Assembly: GCF_012927345.1 (NCBI RefSeq)
Contig: NZ_JABBGJ010000049.1
Location: forward strand, 1 to 64,000
Reading direction: 5' to 3'
DNA length: 64,000 nucleotides
Source: Paraburkholderia polaris
GTDB taxonomy: Bacteria > Pseudomonadota > Gammaproteobacteria > Burkholderiales > Burkholderiaceae
Shown here: piece after piece, positions 16,681 through 25,754 of the stretch
Position numbering within the stretch: position 1 is the stretch's first letter
Layout: each line of letters starts with the position of its first letter
Notes under the pieces: generated by a model
The model's input: the letters and a program-made list of their open reading frames with translations, nothing else
The model's database searches: none
Told to the model about the DNA's origin: nothing
Translations under genes and position numbers: made by a program

Positions 16681-16852
16681 CTTCAGTATACAAGGTCGCT
16701 AACGCGACGCCCGGCGTCAAGCGATGTGACTTCTGCAGAGTGGTTCTCGCTTGGCATAGGAATACGTCAGGATTTGAAGCAACCAGCGCTTTCAAAGCTT
16801 CGGCAGCCTCTTGCAATCTAGCGTCCGTGGCATCGTCGAAAGCCGAGTTCAT
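16649..16852 (-). CDS. hypothetical protein, 67 aa
   Basis: Small helical protein (DARLQEAAEALKALVASNPD, LTPGVALATLYTEVDAMERR) just upstream of and overlapping the 114-aa gene, forming a two-gene leftward operon. Function unknown. Confidence 0.6.
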   Translation of the reverse strand: MNSAFDDATDARLQEAAEALKALVASNPDVFLCQARTTLQKSHRLTPGVALATLYTEVDAMERRDAL

Positions 16853-16963
16853 TACGGGGTAGCTTCAAAATTCGGACATAAAAACCCGATAGCCGCAATG
16901 CACCATCAATGGATCGAATACTTGCCGTGTCCTGACGACGGTCCATCAGAGGCCGTACTGCCG

Positions 16964-17207
16964 TTAGATCACATCCTTATCCAGCAAGGCTTTGCCGTCC
17001 AAAACGCGCCATGTGTTCCGAATTCTGAAGTCGCCCCCTGTGTCACTGATGAGGCGCACCTGCTGCTCCAAGAAACGGGCGAAAAATCGCCCCTTTTCAG
17101 CCAATCAAACGCTCGAACGTATTTCTACCGCCGTCCACTCCGAACATGACACAGGCGCCGTCCATGACAGATTTTCTTTCATCGATATCGATCTTCAGGG
17201 CAATCTT
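16964..17207 (-). pseudogene. decayed small gene (frameshift)
   Basis: On the minus strand, KIALKIDIDERKSVMDGACV and MFGVDGGRNTFERLIG read in one frame that stops at a TGA. The neighbouring frame then continues at once with AEKGRFFARFLEQQVRLISD, DTGGDFRIRNTWRVLDGK and ALLDKDVI before TAA. A one-base frameshift near 17100 joins them into a protein of about 80 residues. An in-frame TGA at 17208-17210 limits the upstream side. Family unknown. Confidence 0.5.
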
Positions 17208-17345
17208 TCAAGTTCGACGCAAACCGTCGACGACCGGCGCAAGGCATGCGGTTGTGCGTTTCCTTCCCTCGTTGCGTTGATGAATCAGAACAGACGCCAT
17301 CGCAGCCCACCGGGGCGGACCTGCTGAGTACCACGTGTCGGCTGG

Positions 17346-18374
17346 CTACGCTCCGGAGGCTGACAAATCCGAATCATCATTGATTTCAAGGCTCCATTCC
17401 TCCACGAGAGCCTTCACACGGTCGGCGAGCTTGTGCTGCGCCGGCCCTTGAACCCCCTTGAGACTCAACTCTGTGCGACCATCGCCGAAGAGTTTGAGTT
17501 CGCCCAAATCGGCACCAGTAGGCGTTTTAAACTGTACGCGAGACTGGTAATGAGGGCGCCGTGATCCCGGGCGCTTGATCGTCGCGTCTGCCGATGCTGC
17601 TTGTTCGAGCCGGCGCACACTGGCTCGGCCTTCAATGATTTCCTGCAACCAATGTTCCGCGACCTGCTCGCCGGCGCGCTCGTAGATCAGCTTCAGGTTG
17701 TACGCATGGGAGAGTCCAAGCGGCTTTGCCGCCTGCGCCAGTTTATTAAAGAAAAGTTGGGGCAATTCGTTCAGGAGCGTGATTTTTGTAACCTGGTTCA
17801 CCGACTCACCGACGGCCGCAGCCAATTCGTTGTAGTCGACGTAGACCCCCTCATTCAAAAGTTTTCTCCACGCAACGGCGTCATCAAATACCGTCTGTTC
17901 ATCGCGTTCCTTATTTGCGCGATAGGCACGAAGATAGAGATCTTTTGCGCCCAGCGGCTCATCTGAGAGCTCGGCATCAATGTATTCGTTGCCGAGCGCC
18001 TTCGCTGCTCTAACGCGCCTCTCACCATCAACGATCACTCGCTTGTTCGGATACTCCGCAAGCTCAGTAATCTTGATGGCGTCTATCTGTCCTTCGTCGC
18101 TGAAGCTCTTCGCCAGCGAGTCGATGGTTTGCGGGTTGTAAAACGTCCGCGGGTTATAGGGATTGGATACCAGGTCCGCGAGACGGATGCTGAACCTTCC
18201 TTTCCGTGGCAGCGTCGACGGAGCCAAAGCCAACGCTGCGCCCGTTACACGCGCTGCTTCGCGCTGCGCAGTTTCTACGACGTTATTTTTGGTGAGACGT
18301 TCGTCTGCGGACAGGCGTTCTACAGCCATTCCTTGCCGAACACGGCTTGTAAGATCAAGTCGCCCTTTAGCCAT
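17346..18374 (-). CDS. parB: ParB-family partition protein, 342 aa
   Basis: Centromere-binding protein of the plasmid partition system. The ParB N-terminal domain is at about residues 60-150, with NPYNPRTF and the CTP-binding-type box VIVDGERRVRAAKALGN. It is followed by a helix-turn-helix region (NELAAAVGESVNQVTKITLL). The C-terminus is likely the dimer domain. Its ATG overlaps the parA stop by eight bases, so the two are coupled. The expected targets are the CACGTG palindromes at 19.3-20.2 kb upstream of parA. Confidence 0.9.
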   Translation of the reverse strand: MAKGRLDLTSRVRQGMAVERLSADERLTKNNVVETAQREAARVTGAALALAPSTLPRKGRFSIRLADLVSNPYNPRTFYNPQTIDSLAKSFSDEGQIDAIKITELAEYPNKRVIVDGERRVRAAKALGNEYIDAELSDEPLGAKDLYLRAYRANKERDEQTVFDDAVAWRKLLNEGVYVDYNELAAAVGESVNQVTKITLLNELPQLFFNKLAQAAKPLGLSHAYNLKLIYERAGEQVAEHWLQEIIEGRASVRRLEQAASADATIKRPGSRRPHYQSRVQFKTPTGADLGELKLFGDGRTELSLKGVQGPAQHKLADRVKALVEEWSLEINDDSDLSASGA

Positions 18375-19059
18375 TTGCCGCCTCCTCGGTTCGCTCGTTG
18401 CTCAAAAGCGCTATCAGCTCCTCCACCAGCGCCTTCAATTCCTGCTTCGCTTCCTTTTTGCCAGCCCTAACACCGGTCGCGTCGAATACTGTTCGGCCCA
18501 GCGCTGCGGCTTGCGGATAACACTCCCGGTCCGACATTGTTGACTCGAACATCAAAACCGACGATTCCGCCAGGAGCTTGCTTAGTTCGCGATACAAGAT
18601 CGATTTTTTATTGGATTTATTCACTAAAATCGCGAATTTCGCTTCCGGACTGGAAGCGCGCGTGCGCTCGATGAGCGCGATCATGCCTTGACTACTCCAC
18701 ATCTCTAGCGGTGAAGTATTGGTCGGCACGATAGTCGCATCCGCCACGGCGAGAACACGGCCTGTCGTCAAATTCGCGATATTAGGCGGACAATCAATCA
18801 ATACAATGTCAAAGTCGTTCGCAAGGTTGGCGATTTCCCGCCCGATGTTTTTTTCCAGTTTCGCTATGCTTCCCACACGAAAAGGCAACGCTTTGCTTGG
18901 GTCAGTTGTCGCCGCCCAGCTCATGCAAGACTGCTGTTCGTCCGCATCTGCTACGTAGACGTTGTAGCCTTCTTCCGCGAAAGCGGCTGCGAGATTCATC
19001 GTAACCGTGGTCTTCCCTACCCCGCCTTTCTGATTCGCAATTGCTATTGCAAGTCCCAT
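18367..19059 (-). CDS. parA: ParA-family partition ATPase, 230 aa
   Basis: Deviant Walker A motif KGGVGKTT at residues 11-18, then DADEQQS and the switch segment VLIDCPPNI. It is a short form without an N-terminal DNA-binding helix-turn-helix, so autoregulation would rest on ParB. GGAGAGG upstream of the ATG is a strong ribosome site. ParA forms ATP-dependent gradients on the nucleoid that position ParB-parS complexes. It is the first gene of the parAB operon. Confidence 0.93.
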   Translation of the reverse strand: MGLAIAIANQKGGVGKTTVTMNLAAAFAEEGYNVYVADADEQQSCMSWAATTDPSKALPFRVGSIAKLEKNIGREIANLANDFDIVLIDCPPNIANLTTGRVLAVADATIVPTNTSPLEMWSSQGMIALIERTRASSPEAKFAILVNKSNKKSILYRELSKLLAESSVLMFESTMSDRECYPQAAALGRTVFDATGVRAGKKEAKQELKALVEELIALLSNERTEEAANG

Positions 19060-19071
19060 TTCATCCTCTCC

Positions 19072-19287
19072 GTGAATAGCGCACCTGAGTTACGGGCCCT
19101 GAACGGGGCCCTCGATTCGCTCCGCGCCGCTCGGGCAAAGGCGCGCGACGCACAAGCTAGAATTTACTTGAGCTTGCCAGAAATGCAAGACCTGGCTTCA
19201 AATAAGTGGCACTATTTTTCTGATAACGGGCTGGCGCAGCCTCTCATCGCACATTTCCGGACGAAAAAGAACCCTCCGCAACAGTGA
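19072..19287 (+). CDS. possible small protein, 71 aa
   Basis: Frame divergent from parA, starting with GTG only 12 bases away. Composition is protein-like (ARAKARDAQARIYLSLPEMQ, NKWHYFSDNGLAQPL), but no ribosome site is seen and its leader would lie within parA's. Possible but unproven. Confidence 0.35.
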   Translation: MNSAPELRALNGALDSLRAARAKARDAQARIYLSLPEMQDLASNKWHYFSDNGLAQPLIAHFRTKKNPPQQ

Positions 19288-19321
19288 TTCGATGAATAGT
19301 GCAGGCGCGCATGTCGCGACT

Positions 19322-20244
19322 CTTCCACGTGGAAGAAACCCTTTGACACTCAGAAGCGCCCGACATCAACTCGCCCCGTGTTCCGTACCTACTTTATTTC
19401 ACACAAATAGCCGCGTTCCTTGCCCAGTTTCGTAATTCGATTACGCGCCCCGATGGAACCTCAATGCGAGCACGGACTGCATCTGGCCATCGGACTGTGG
19501 CAAGGAAGCAACGCGAACCCAATTTCGGAGAGGGACAAGGGTGTTGTGTACGCAAGCAGATGCCTGCGGCGGTCTGAGCGCCAGCCTGCGGCCGATCCCG
19601 GGGATCGGCCCAGTCGAAAGAAACAGAGATCTTCCACGTGGAAGATTCCCGCGCGCGAGCCAAGCCATAGCGTTGACCTTGATCCCTTCTGCCAATCTTT
19701 CACGTGAAAGACGTGAGTCACTTTGGCATACCGGGCCGTGTTACGTGCGAAAATTACCGCGCTTCTTCCACGTGGAAGAAGCGCGCCGGAACGGACATGG
19801 CTATCATCCGAGTAACTGCGCATCTGCTAGTCGTCCAACCGCGAGCCGAAATCAGTACACAACATTTCACGTGGAAGACTCAGATGACGATCATCCTATT
19901 CACGGCCACCAGATGCTATGGAATGCTGTACGCAATCTTCCACGTGGAAGACGTGAACCAGCTTGCTCATAACAAGCCGCGACGCCCACGCAACTGACAT
20001 CAACTGGTGATGATTCATCGCCAACTTGCGTAATCGAAAGGCCCTCTCAAATGCAGTGCGCGATCTTCCGTGTGGAAGACGCGTGCCGCCGGACGTTTAT
20101 TTATGAAGCTTGGCGCTTTGAAATGGGCTGACCTGCTGGTGTGCCGTTGGCCTCGTGCGATTGGCAATTTTTCAACTTTGTGCGCTTTTCGAGTTAATTG
20201 GCGCGGGCGGATCCGGGGTTTGGTAAGCATCTTCCACGTGAAAG
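19322..20244. repeat. parS: parS-like cluster: eight CACGTG-cored palindromes
   Basis: Copies of CTTCCACGTGGAAG or close variants start at 19322, 19631, 19697 (CTTTCACGTGAAAG), 19765, 19865 (imperfect), 19937, 20065 (one arm CTTCCG, imperfect) and 20231 (imperfect). The copy at 19765 is the centre of a 26-bp perfect palindrome (19759-19784). The core resembles the general bacterial parS consensus TGTTTCACGTGAAACA with altered flanks, as expected for a replicon-specific site. Position just upstream of parAB supports ParB binding. Confidence 0.82.
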
Positions 20245-20344
20245 ATGCACGCGCTCTCGCGACGGACGAAAACATGGGTCACATGCGCGTCGACGGCCGT
20301 CTGGTTAACTACCCGGCACTGTGTGCACTCGCCACTCTGGCACG

Positions 20345-20900
20345 CGGTAAGCAGCGCGTTACCATTCGACGCTGCAGAGCCAAAGGTTGGTGACTCGGAT
20401 TGCGATGCACGCGTACTGCTCGCCGATCACAAGACCGCCGGGATGAGAGCCCAGCAGCGTTAAATCAGATAATCTGTTAATAAACTATAGTTTTTATATT
20501 TCATTATTTCAAAGCCGCCCGAACAGAAAGGGCACGGTCGGACCTCAAACGCTTCCGATACTTGAAAGTCCGGCCTTCTCGTCGGATACCTGGGCGGGAG
20601 AGGATCCCGTTGAACTTGAGCGCGGCGCAGCTGCAAACTGGCGCTGCGATCAGGGACTTGTGCACCGCCGCGTCGGCTGAACTAACTTCGCACGCTTCAG
20701 GAGCTCCGCGTTAGCATGATTGACTTGGCGCAGAGCGGGACGAAACTAAGACGCGCCTGACGCCCGTCCACGAGAGCATCGTAGTTTGGTCAGGCGGGGG
20801 GAGGGGGTATCATGATAGCCTTCCCCCTCTAAGATCAACGAAGTGGAGTAGTCTGTTTAAACGTCTCCCCGACAACATCGTCGCACGGTGTTCAAGGTTC
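20345..20900. other. AT-rich then G-rich spacer between parS and rep
   Basis: No gene seen. 20461-20515 is strongly AT-rich with short palindromic stretches and could be a duplex-unwinding region. Around 20795-20829 there is a G-rich tract plus an inverted repeat (GAGGGGG/CCCCCTC, 20801-20807 and 20823-20829) just beyond the 3' end of the leftward rep gene; there is no T-tract. Confidence 0.45.
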
Positions 20901-22289
20901 TCAGGCTGTGGCCGTGGACGCCAAACCTTTAATCACGAACTTAAACAGGTCCTCAGTCGATGGCTCGCCCCACGTTTCATGGGCCAACCACGACAAGAAC
21001 GATTGCTGTGCTGCGGCGGATTGTTTCTTTCCACTTTCCAACCGCCACTTTTGCATCGGTTGCCACGCGTTGTAACGCACTATCAACTCCGCCTGATCAG
21101 CAGCGCTCAACTCATCAAAGTACGCTCTGGCATCCCCAAGTTGGGACGCGCGGTATTTCTCACGGATTTCCTCCTCCGTGATACCGGTTATGGACAATCC
21201 CGGGGCTGCGGCCGCCTTTTTGGTGCCGCTAGACTTCTCCGGTGCCATCCATTTCTCCGCAAGCGCTTTGCGGAAGTAGGCTGGAACATTTGTGATCGGT
21301 GTCGCGCCCTTTTTGGCTTCGCGCGCGCGGACATAGTCGAGCGCGTTGCGCACATCGCTCTCACTATGGCGGCCCAGAGTCTTTCGCGCTTCGGAACTCG
21401 GAATACCTAACTGCGTGACTGACATTAGAAGATCACTATCCACCGACTCTAGGCGCGGGGCCTCTTGCTTCCGTGCCACTGTAAAGCGAACTCCAACGAC
21501 GGCGCGCCCCTGTCGAACCTCGAGTACTTCAATCGTGTGGTCACTGACCTCATTCGCCTCCCGCACTGCGGGCGTCAAGACGTTTCGCTTGAACTCCTTG
21601 TACTCGGGGTAGATTGTCTTCGCGCCTTCCTGGCCCAGAAAGAGTTGCCGAAGTTTCTCGATCGCGATTACTGCCGACTGGCCAATGCCCTCGTAACGCA
21701 CGGAGTTTTCCCACAGCACCAGCGCTGCCGCGCGTTTGAACGCACGAACAATGCGCATATCAATCGTCGCGTACATCTGGGGATGAACGAGAAAGTCCCG
21801 AATCTTGGCCGAAAACTCATAGGTGAGGGTGCTACGGTCCATCTCTGCCGTCGATAGAAGACCGGTCGCGGCCCAGACTTCTCCGCGCTCGGCTTCCAGA
21901 AAGTCCCAATTCACGACCGTACCGATGAGTGAATTGATGACCCCTTTCAGATAGTCGCGGTTGTTGCTGTTCAGACCTACCTTATCAACGAGGTCCGTAA
22001 GAGCGATCGAGAACTGGGAAAGACCCACATTCGTACCGGCATGATCGCGGTCCTGCTCAATCGCATTTGCCAACAGCGCGTTGTAAATCTTGTGCTGAAC
22101 AAGAGTCAGCGCTTTGTTTTTTGCGCTGATGTGAACAGCCGGCGTCGCTTTCTTGAAGGGCTCCGGTTCCTCGACAGTGAAGAGTCCGATCTGAGTCGTC
22201 CTCGCTTCGGTTTTCGCACCTTTCTTGCCCTTCAGTCGCTTTGGGGGCTGCGGCGACTGCTCAGCGAGCGTTACAGATTTGGATGCCAC
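20901..22289 (-). CDS. Rep_3-family plasmid replication initiator, 462 aa
   Basis: Initiator protein expected to bind the iterons upstream and melt the origin. The Rep_3-type twin winged-helix core is visible at about residues 50-280: SAKNKALTLVQHKIYNALL, then STLTYEFSAKIRDFL and AAALVLWENSVRYEGIG. The extra C-terminal ~180 residues (GKKQSAAAQQSFLSWL, TEDLFKFVIKGL) make it longer than the usual 300-residue initiators. The first codons follow a gene-free segment holding the iteron array, so rep expression is likely autoregulated by iteron binding. Confidence 0.9.
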   Translation of the reverse strand: MASKSVTLAEQSPQPPKRLKGKKGAKTEARTTQIGLFTVEEPEPFKKATPAVHISAKNKALTLVQHKIYNALLANAIEQDRDHAGTNVGLSQFSIALTDLVDKVGLNSNNRDYLKGVINSLIGTVVNWDFLEAERGEVWAATGLLSTAEMDRSTLTYEFSAKIRDFLVHPQMYATIDMRIVRAFKRAAALVLWENSVRYEGIGQSAVIAIEKLRQLFLGQEGAKTIYPEYKEFKRNVLTPAVREANEVSDHTIEVLEVRQGRAVVGVRFTVARKQEAPRLESVDSDLLMSVTQLGIPSSEARKTLGRHSESDVRNALDYVRAREAKKGATPITNVPAYFRKALAEKWMAPEKSSGTKKAAAAPGLSITGITEEEIREKYRASQLGDARAYFDELSAADQAELIVRYNAWQPMQKWRLESGKKQSAAAQQSFLSWLAHETWGEPSTEDLFKFVIKGLASTATA

Positions 22290-22420
22290 GCGTTGACCTC
22301 AAATTCCGTTTTATTTAGTTCTCGGTGATTGATAACAAACCTCAACACGTCAATGACTTAGCAGACAATGTTGAGATTCTACCCGATATCGTGTCGCGGT
22401 CCTTGCCAAGCGGGGCGTCC

Positions 22421-23039
22421 ACCATACGCCTACACCCCTATCACAATCTGACCGCAATTCTGGCCTAAAAAACGACCATACGACTACACCTTTCAGCATT
22501 CCAAGGGCATCAATCTACCACCATTCTTTCCCTATACTCCGCCCTGGTGAGCGCTTACTTCCGCTTTAAACCGCATAAAACGGTGCCTGTGGCGCCCGAA
22601 CTACGGATCGTCGATCCGAACTCACCACCATAGCTCTACACCTTCCACGCAACTGTCGCCGGCCGACCGGCCGGTGCAGGCCGTCCAGTGGTCGCGCCAC
22701 GGCCCGAAATTGCGCTGTGGCGAACCATAGAACTACACCTTGGCGATCGTCCCATAGCGTTCCACCTTAGCGGATAACTGAAGATCATTGCGCGCCAACG
22801 GGCCTCCCAACAAATACCATAGGACTACACCTAGTTAAACAACGAGCCGACGCGCACAGCATTCCGTCTCCTTTCGCCATCAGTCGGATCGTGCCGATGG
22901 CCGCACCATGGTCCTACACCTCAAGCCAGCGTGCGAGGCGCCTACGACGACCAAGCAGAGATCCGGAGTCCCATAGGACTACACGTTCAAATCAAACCAT
23001 AGATCTACACCAAACACCGGTGACCATAGCCCTACACGT
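22421..23039 (+). repeat. origin iteron array, consensus ACCATAGnnnCTACACCT
   Basis: Direct repeats start near 22421, 22475, 22627, 22724, 22816, 22905, 22970, 22996 and 23023, with a degenerate copy at about 22751. All share CCAT(A/G) and CTACAC separated by a fixed 3-4 base variable centre. They lie upstream of the leftward initiator gene and are the probable oriV of this replicon. Spacing is irregular at first and closer toward 23.0 kb. Confidence 0.88.
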
Positions 23040-23799
23040 TGAGGTCCTCGTGAAGTGAATTTGGATTGCCAGGAAAAAATCGTTCCAATTCAAGGGGAAA
23101 CCCTTCGGTGCCTTCGGTATATTTGGGAGCCTTGGGACTTTTTCGCTGCTGTGGAATGACGGTGAGCCGCACAGGAGTAGCGAGATGCAATTTCGTGCTT
23201 TCCTTTCTTCTTAAAGACGAACGCCGTTTACGTGTTTACGTATACGCTTAACACCTTTAGTAAACCTTTAGCTCAGCTCAATCCCTTACCTGGCGGGGCT
23301 TTCAGCCTGGCAAGGTGTAGTTCTCTGGTGTCCTTGGTGGTGCTTTATGGTTCCGCTGGCGTGTGGATATGGTACGGATGGGGTAGTCGGCTGGTACGGA
23401 AGGGTGTGTTGTTATGGTACGAACGTGTAGCCCTGTGGGATTTCGGTTTCGGCGCCTACACCGCCCGATCGCTGGGCCGGCTCGCGGGCGACCGAATGCC
23501 CCAGTTGTCGGCTCGGTTCCGAGAATGGACGGCGCCGGTGTCGACGCATCCCGTGGAGACGCAGTTCAATGATGTAGGCGTGATTCAGCTGTTCAGCACT
23601 GACGGGAGGATAGGCGATGTGGAGGCCGCCGTAGCGTTCGATTGGTCTGGCTGTGCCGGCGGCGCCCCCGTAACTCGCCCGCGGCGCACGAGGCCGTTGG
23701 CGCTGCCCGCGCAAGCGCGATTCCAGGCGCGCAGCGTGTTTCACAAATTGCCTCTTTGAAGATCAGATCTTCGTTTTAAATCAAGGAAGGGAAAACGTC
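23040..23799. other. gene-poor region flanking the iterons
   Basis: A long plus-strand frame at 23232-23759 is not credible as protein and overlaps inverted iteron-like copies. A tandem CCTTCGGT motif occurs at 23101-23120. No gene is called. This region probably completes the origin. Confidence 0.4.
23313..23440 (-). repeat. degenerate iterons in inverted orientation
   Basis: GGTGTAGTTCTCTGGT (about 23313) and CGTGTAGCCCTGTGGG (about 23424) are minus-strand iterons with one or two changes. TATGGTAC occurs twice between them and half-matches the consensus. A second inverted set beside the main array could sequester initiator, act in copy control, or be a degraded older origin. Confidence 0.55.
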
Positions 23800-23946
23800 A
23801 TGGGGTGTCCGCTCGAGAGGGATGCTTACGCGGCGCCGAGTGGGGGGGCGATTTGGACTGATGTCGGCCGTGTTCGCTCAGCGGAGAACCACCCGGACGA
23901 TGTTCACCAACGGACACGGCTCCGAGGTCCGGCGAGTGCTGGACAG

Positions 23947-24240
23947 CTCAAAGCGTCGAGGACGACGATCTATACCCAGAGCCGCGTGCGCAGGGAGTTC
24001 ATGCTCGCTGCACGGTTGCGTCCTGACAAGCGCGGCGACGTGGAAATCCTCGGAGCGTTCTGGCCGCGCACGTCCCTCCCGGCGACGCAGCCACCGAGCA
24101 TGCATCCTCTCGTCCACCCCTCACCCATTTACGCCGACCTCGTAGCCACCGGGGACAGCCGCCGCCTTTCAATCGCCGAGCAGCTCTATGAAGATCACGC
24201 TGCTCAGAATACCAAACCGGCAGTGCACGAGGATATTTGA
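23947..24240 (+). pseudogene. AbiEi-like antitoxin, C-terminal remnant
   Basis: A frame reads ARLRPDKRGDVEILGAFWP, then YADLVATGDSRRLSIAEQLYE, nearly identical to the C-terminus of the antitoxin at 3747-4832 (ARLRPDERGDVEILEAFWP, YADLVATGDSRNLSIAEQIYE). The N-terminal two thirds and the partner nucleotidyltransferase are absent. The upstream part of the open frame is unrelated. This marks an older, lost copy of the toxin-antitoxin module near the origin. Confidence 0.75.
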
Positions 24241-24290
24241 AAGGCGATGACCGTTGGGTTGTGACGATATCTCCCATTCACCGCGAGTTA

Positions 24291-24530
24291 TCAACGCCCT
24301 GATAGCTGGTGCCTTTGCGTGTGGCACGGATCCCCTATTGCCGTTAGCGTCAGTGCGAATGCATCTTCGACGGTCCAACGATCGCGATTTGGCGCACGAT
24401 ATGTTTTGCCCCGATGCGCGCTAAGCGCTGCTTGTTCCTCGCGGTCCACATCCTTGATTCGCGCTCGTTCAGCTTGCTCGGCCAGTTGCATCTGCGCGGT
24501 TCTTGCATATCCACACACCTCGAGTCCCAT
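24291..24530 (-). CDS. hypothetical protein, 79 aa
   Basis: Helical N-terminal part (TAQMQLAEQAERARIKDVD), then RTAPN-like and RWTVEDAFALTLTAIGDP. AGGTGG precedes the ATG at 24530; a longer form to 24605 lacks a ribosome site. No family recognised. Confidence 0.55.
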   Translation of the reverse strand: MGLEVCGYARTAQMQLAEQAERARIKDVDREEQAALSAHRGKTYRAPNRDRWTVEDAFALTLTAIGDPCHTQRHQLSGR

Positions 24531-24605
24531 AGGCGTCCACCTAGGCTCCCATGCCCGTCCACCAAGCAACCCGGAACGCCTTATCCAATAAGGCTTTGAG
24601 GTCAT

Positions 24606-25049
24606 GTAAACGGCTTAAAGGGGTGAAGTGCGTAAGTAAACACATAATCGGAATCCGTTGCTGTCTTAGCAAAAAATGACCTAGGCTTTAGTCGCTGACA
24701 GCGGGTCGCCCCCTCACGGCGAGACGGGATGAACATTACAAAAACGTTCAAAAGGACAGGGGTCGCTAATCTAGATGTACGACCAACTCAAGAAAGACGC
24801 CATTTTGATACCGCCATTCTACGGAAAGTGTGCCTAATAAACAGTCAAGTAATGAACGTGAATTAAACAAGTAATAGTGATGAAAGATAAAAGGGGTGGG
24901 CGGTAGGACATGCTAGCCGGGAGGCCAGCGCTTCAGATGTTGATTATGCTCAGACCCCGTGAAATGAGGCTGTTTTTCAGCGATCTTTCGGTGGCTTCCT
25001 GAGGCTTCGCAGAACGTTTAATGGACGAGTCTAAAACAGGCCCGTTCAG
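24606..25049. other. promoter region of the pilus/T4SS operon
   Basis: No gene. The segment 24780-24900 is AT-rich relative to its surroundings and is the likely place for the promoter driving the 18-kb operon that begins at 25050. No clear operator palindrome was identified. Confidence 0.45.
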
Positions 25050-25754
25050 ATGAAATTCTTCAAGCGTTCGAAGCAGGACATAGCGTTAGCAAAGGCCCCT
25101 GGCCACTACAGCGAGGATGATCCCGAAAAGATCATCTTCGATGTGAAGACGCGTCTCTTCGTTGAAACGAATCACTGGAAGATCTTCGCGGCTGTCATGG
25201 CCGCCGTCGCTCTGATCGCCGTTTCCACGCGTAATCCACCGCCGTCTGTAGTCAAGGCCTACGGCGTGTCCGCCGACACAGCCGGCACCCCTGTGCTTCG
25301 CGAACTCACGACCTACCAGCCGAACGCACTGGCGATCCGCGTCGCCATCAAGGAAATGACCCAGCGCTGGTTCACCATCGAACCGGTCCTGTCTGGCGAC
25401 ATCAAGCACTCGCGCATGGCCACCAACATCAGGGCTGTGCAACTGCAGATGGAAGGGAAAGCCCAGTCTTCTTTCGTGGATTGGCTGCGGAACGATGCGC
25501 CGTTCGAGGCCATCGCCGCCGACCCAAAGCTCACCCGGCAGGTGACCGTCACCAATGTCGCCTTGCTCGAAGATTCGACCGTCGTCGTGAACTTCACGAC
25601 ATCGACGTCACAGGGTGAAGCGGATCAACCCGTGGTCCAGCGATTCTCCCTGACGCTCCGGTATGAGGTCCAGCCGCCAGCGTCCGACGCTGCTCTTGGC
25701 TCCAATCCTTTCGGGATTTTCATCCCGTTCTATACGATCGAGAAATCCGCATGA
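25050..25754 (+). CDS. VirB8/TrbF-like T4SS inner-membrane protein
   Basis: 234 aa. A short cytoplasmic N-terminus is followed by one transmembrane helix at about residues 49-64 (IFAAVMAAVALIAVST) and a periplasmic NTF2-like domain (QPNALAIRVAIKEMTQRWFT, then LRYEVQPP), the VirB8 layout. VirB8 nucleates assembly of the type IV secretion core at the inner membrane. It is the first gene of the operon and its stop overlaps the next start (ATGA). Confidence 0.82.
   Translation: MKFFKRSKQDIALAKAPGHYSEDDPEKIIFDVKTRLFVETNHWKIFAAVMAAVALIAVSTRNPPPSVVKAYGVSADTAGTPVLRELTTYQPNALAIRVAIKEMTQRWFTIEPVLSGDIKHSRMATNIRAVQLQMEGKAQSSFVDWLRNDAPFEAIAADPKLTRQVTVTNVALLEDSTVVVNFTTSTSQGEADQPVVQRFSLTLRYEVQPPASDAALGSNPFGIFIPFYTIEKSA

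Noticed and set aside
19322..20244. CRISPR array
   Set aside because: The repeats are short self-complementary palindromes with irregular spacing and sit upstream of parAB, fitting parS sites.
22421..23039. CRISPR or tandem satellite
   Set aside because: Spacing is irregular, the unit is 17 bases with a variable centre, and it precedes an initiator gene, as expected for iterons.
23232..23759. 175-aa plus-strand protein
   Set aside because: Trp/Tyr-rich repeats in the translation come from iteron-like DNA; no ribosome site or recognisable domain.
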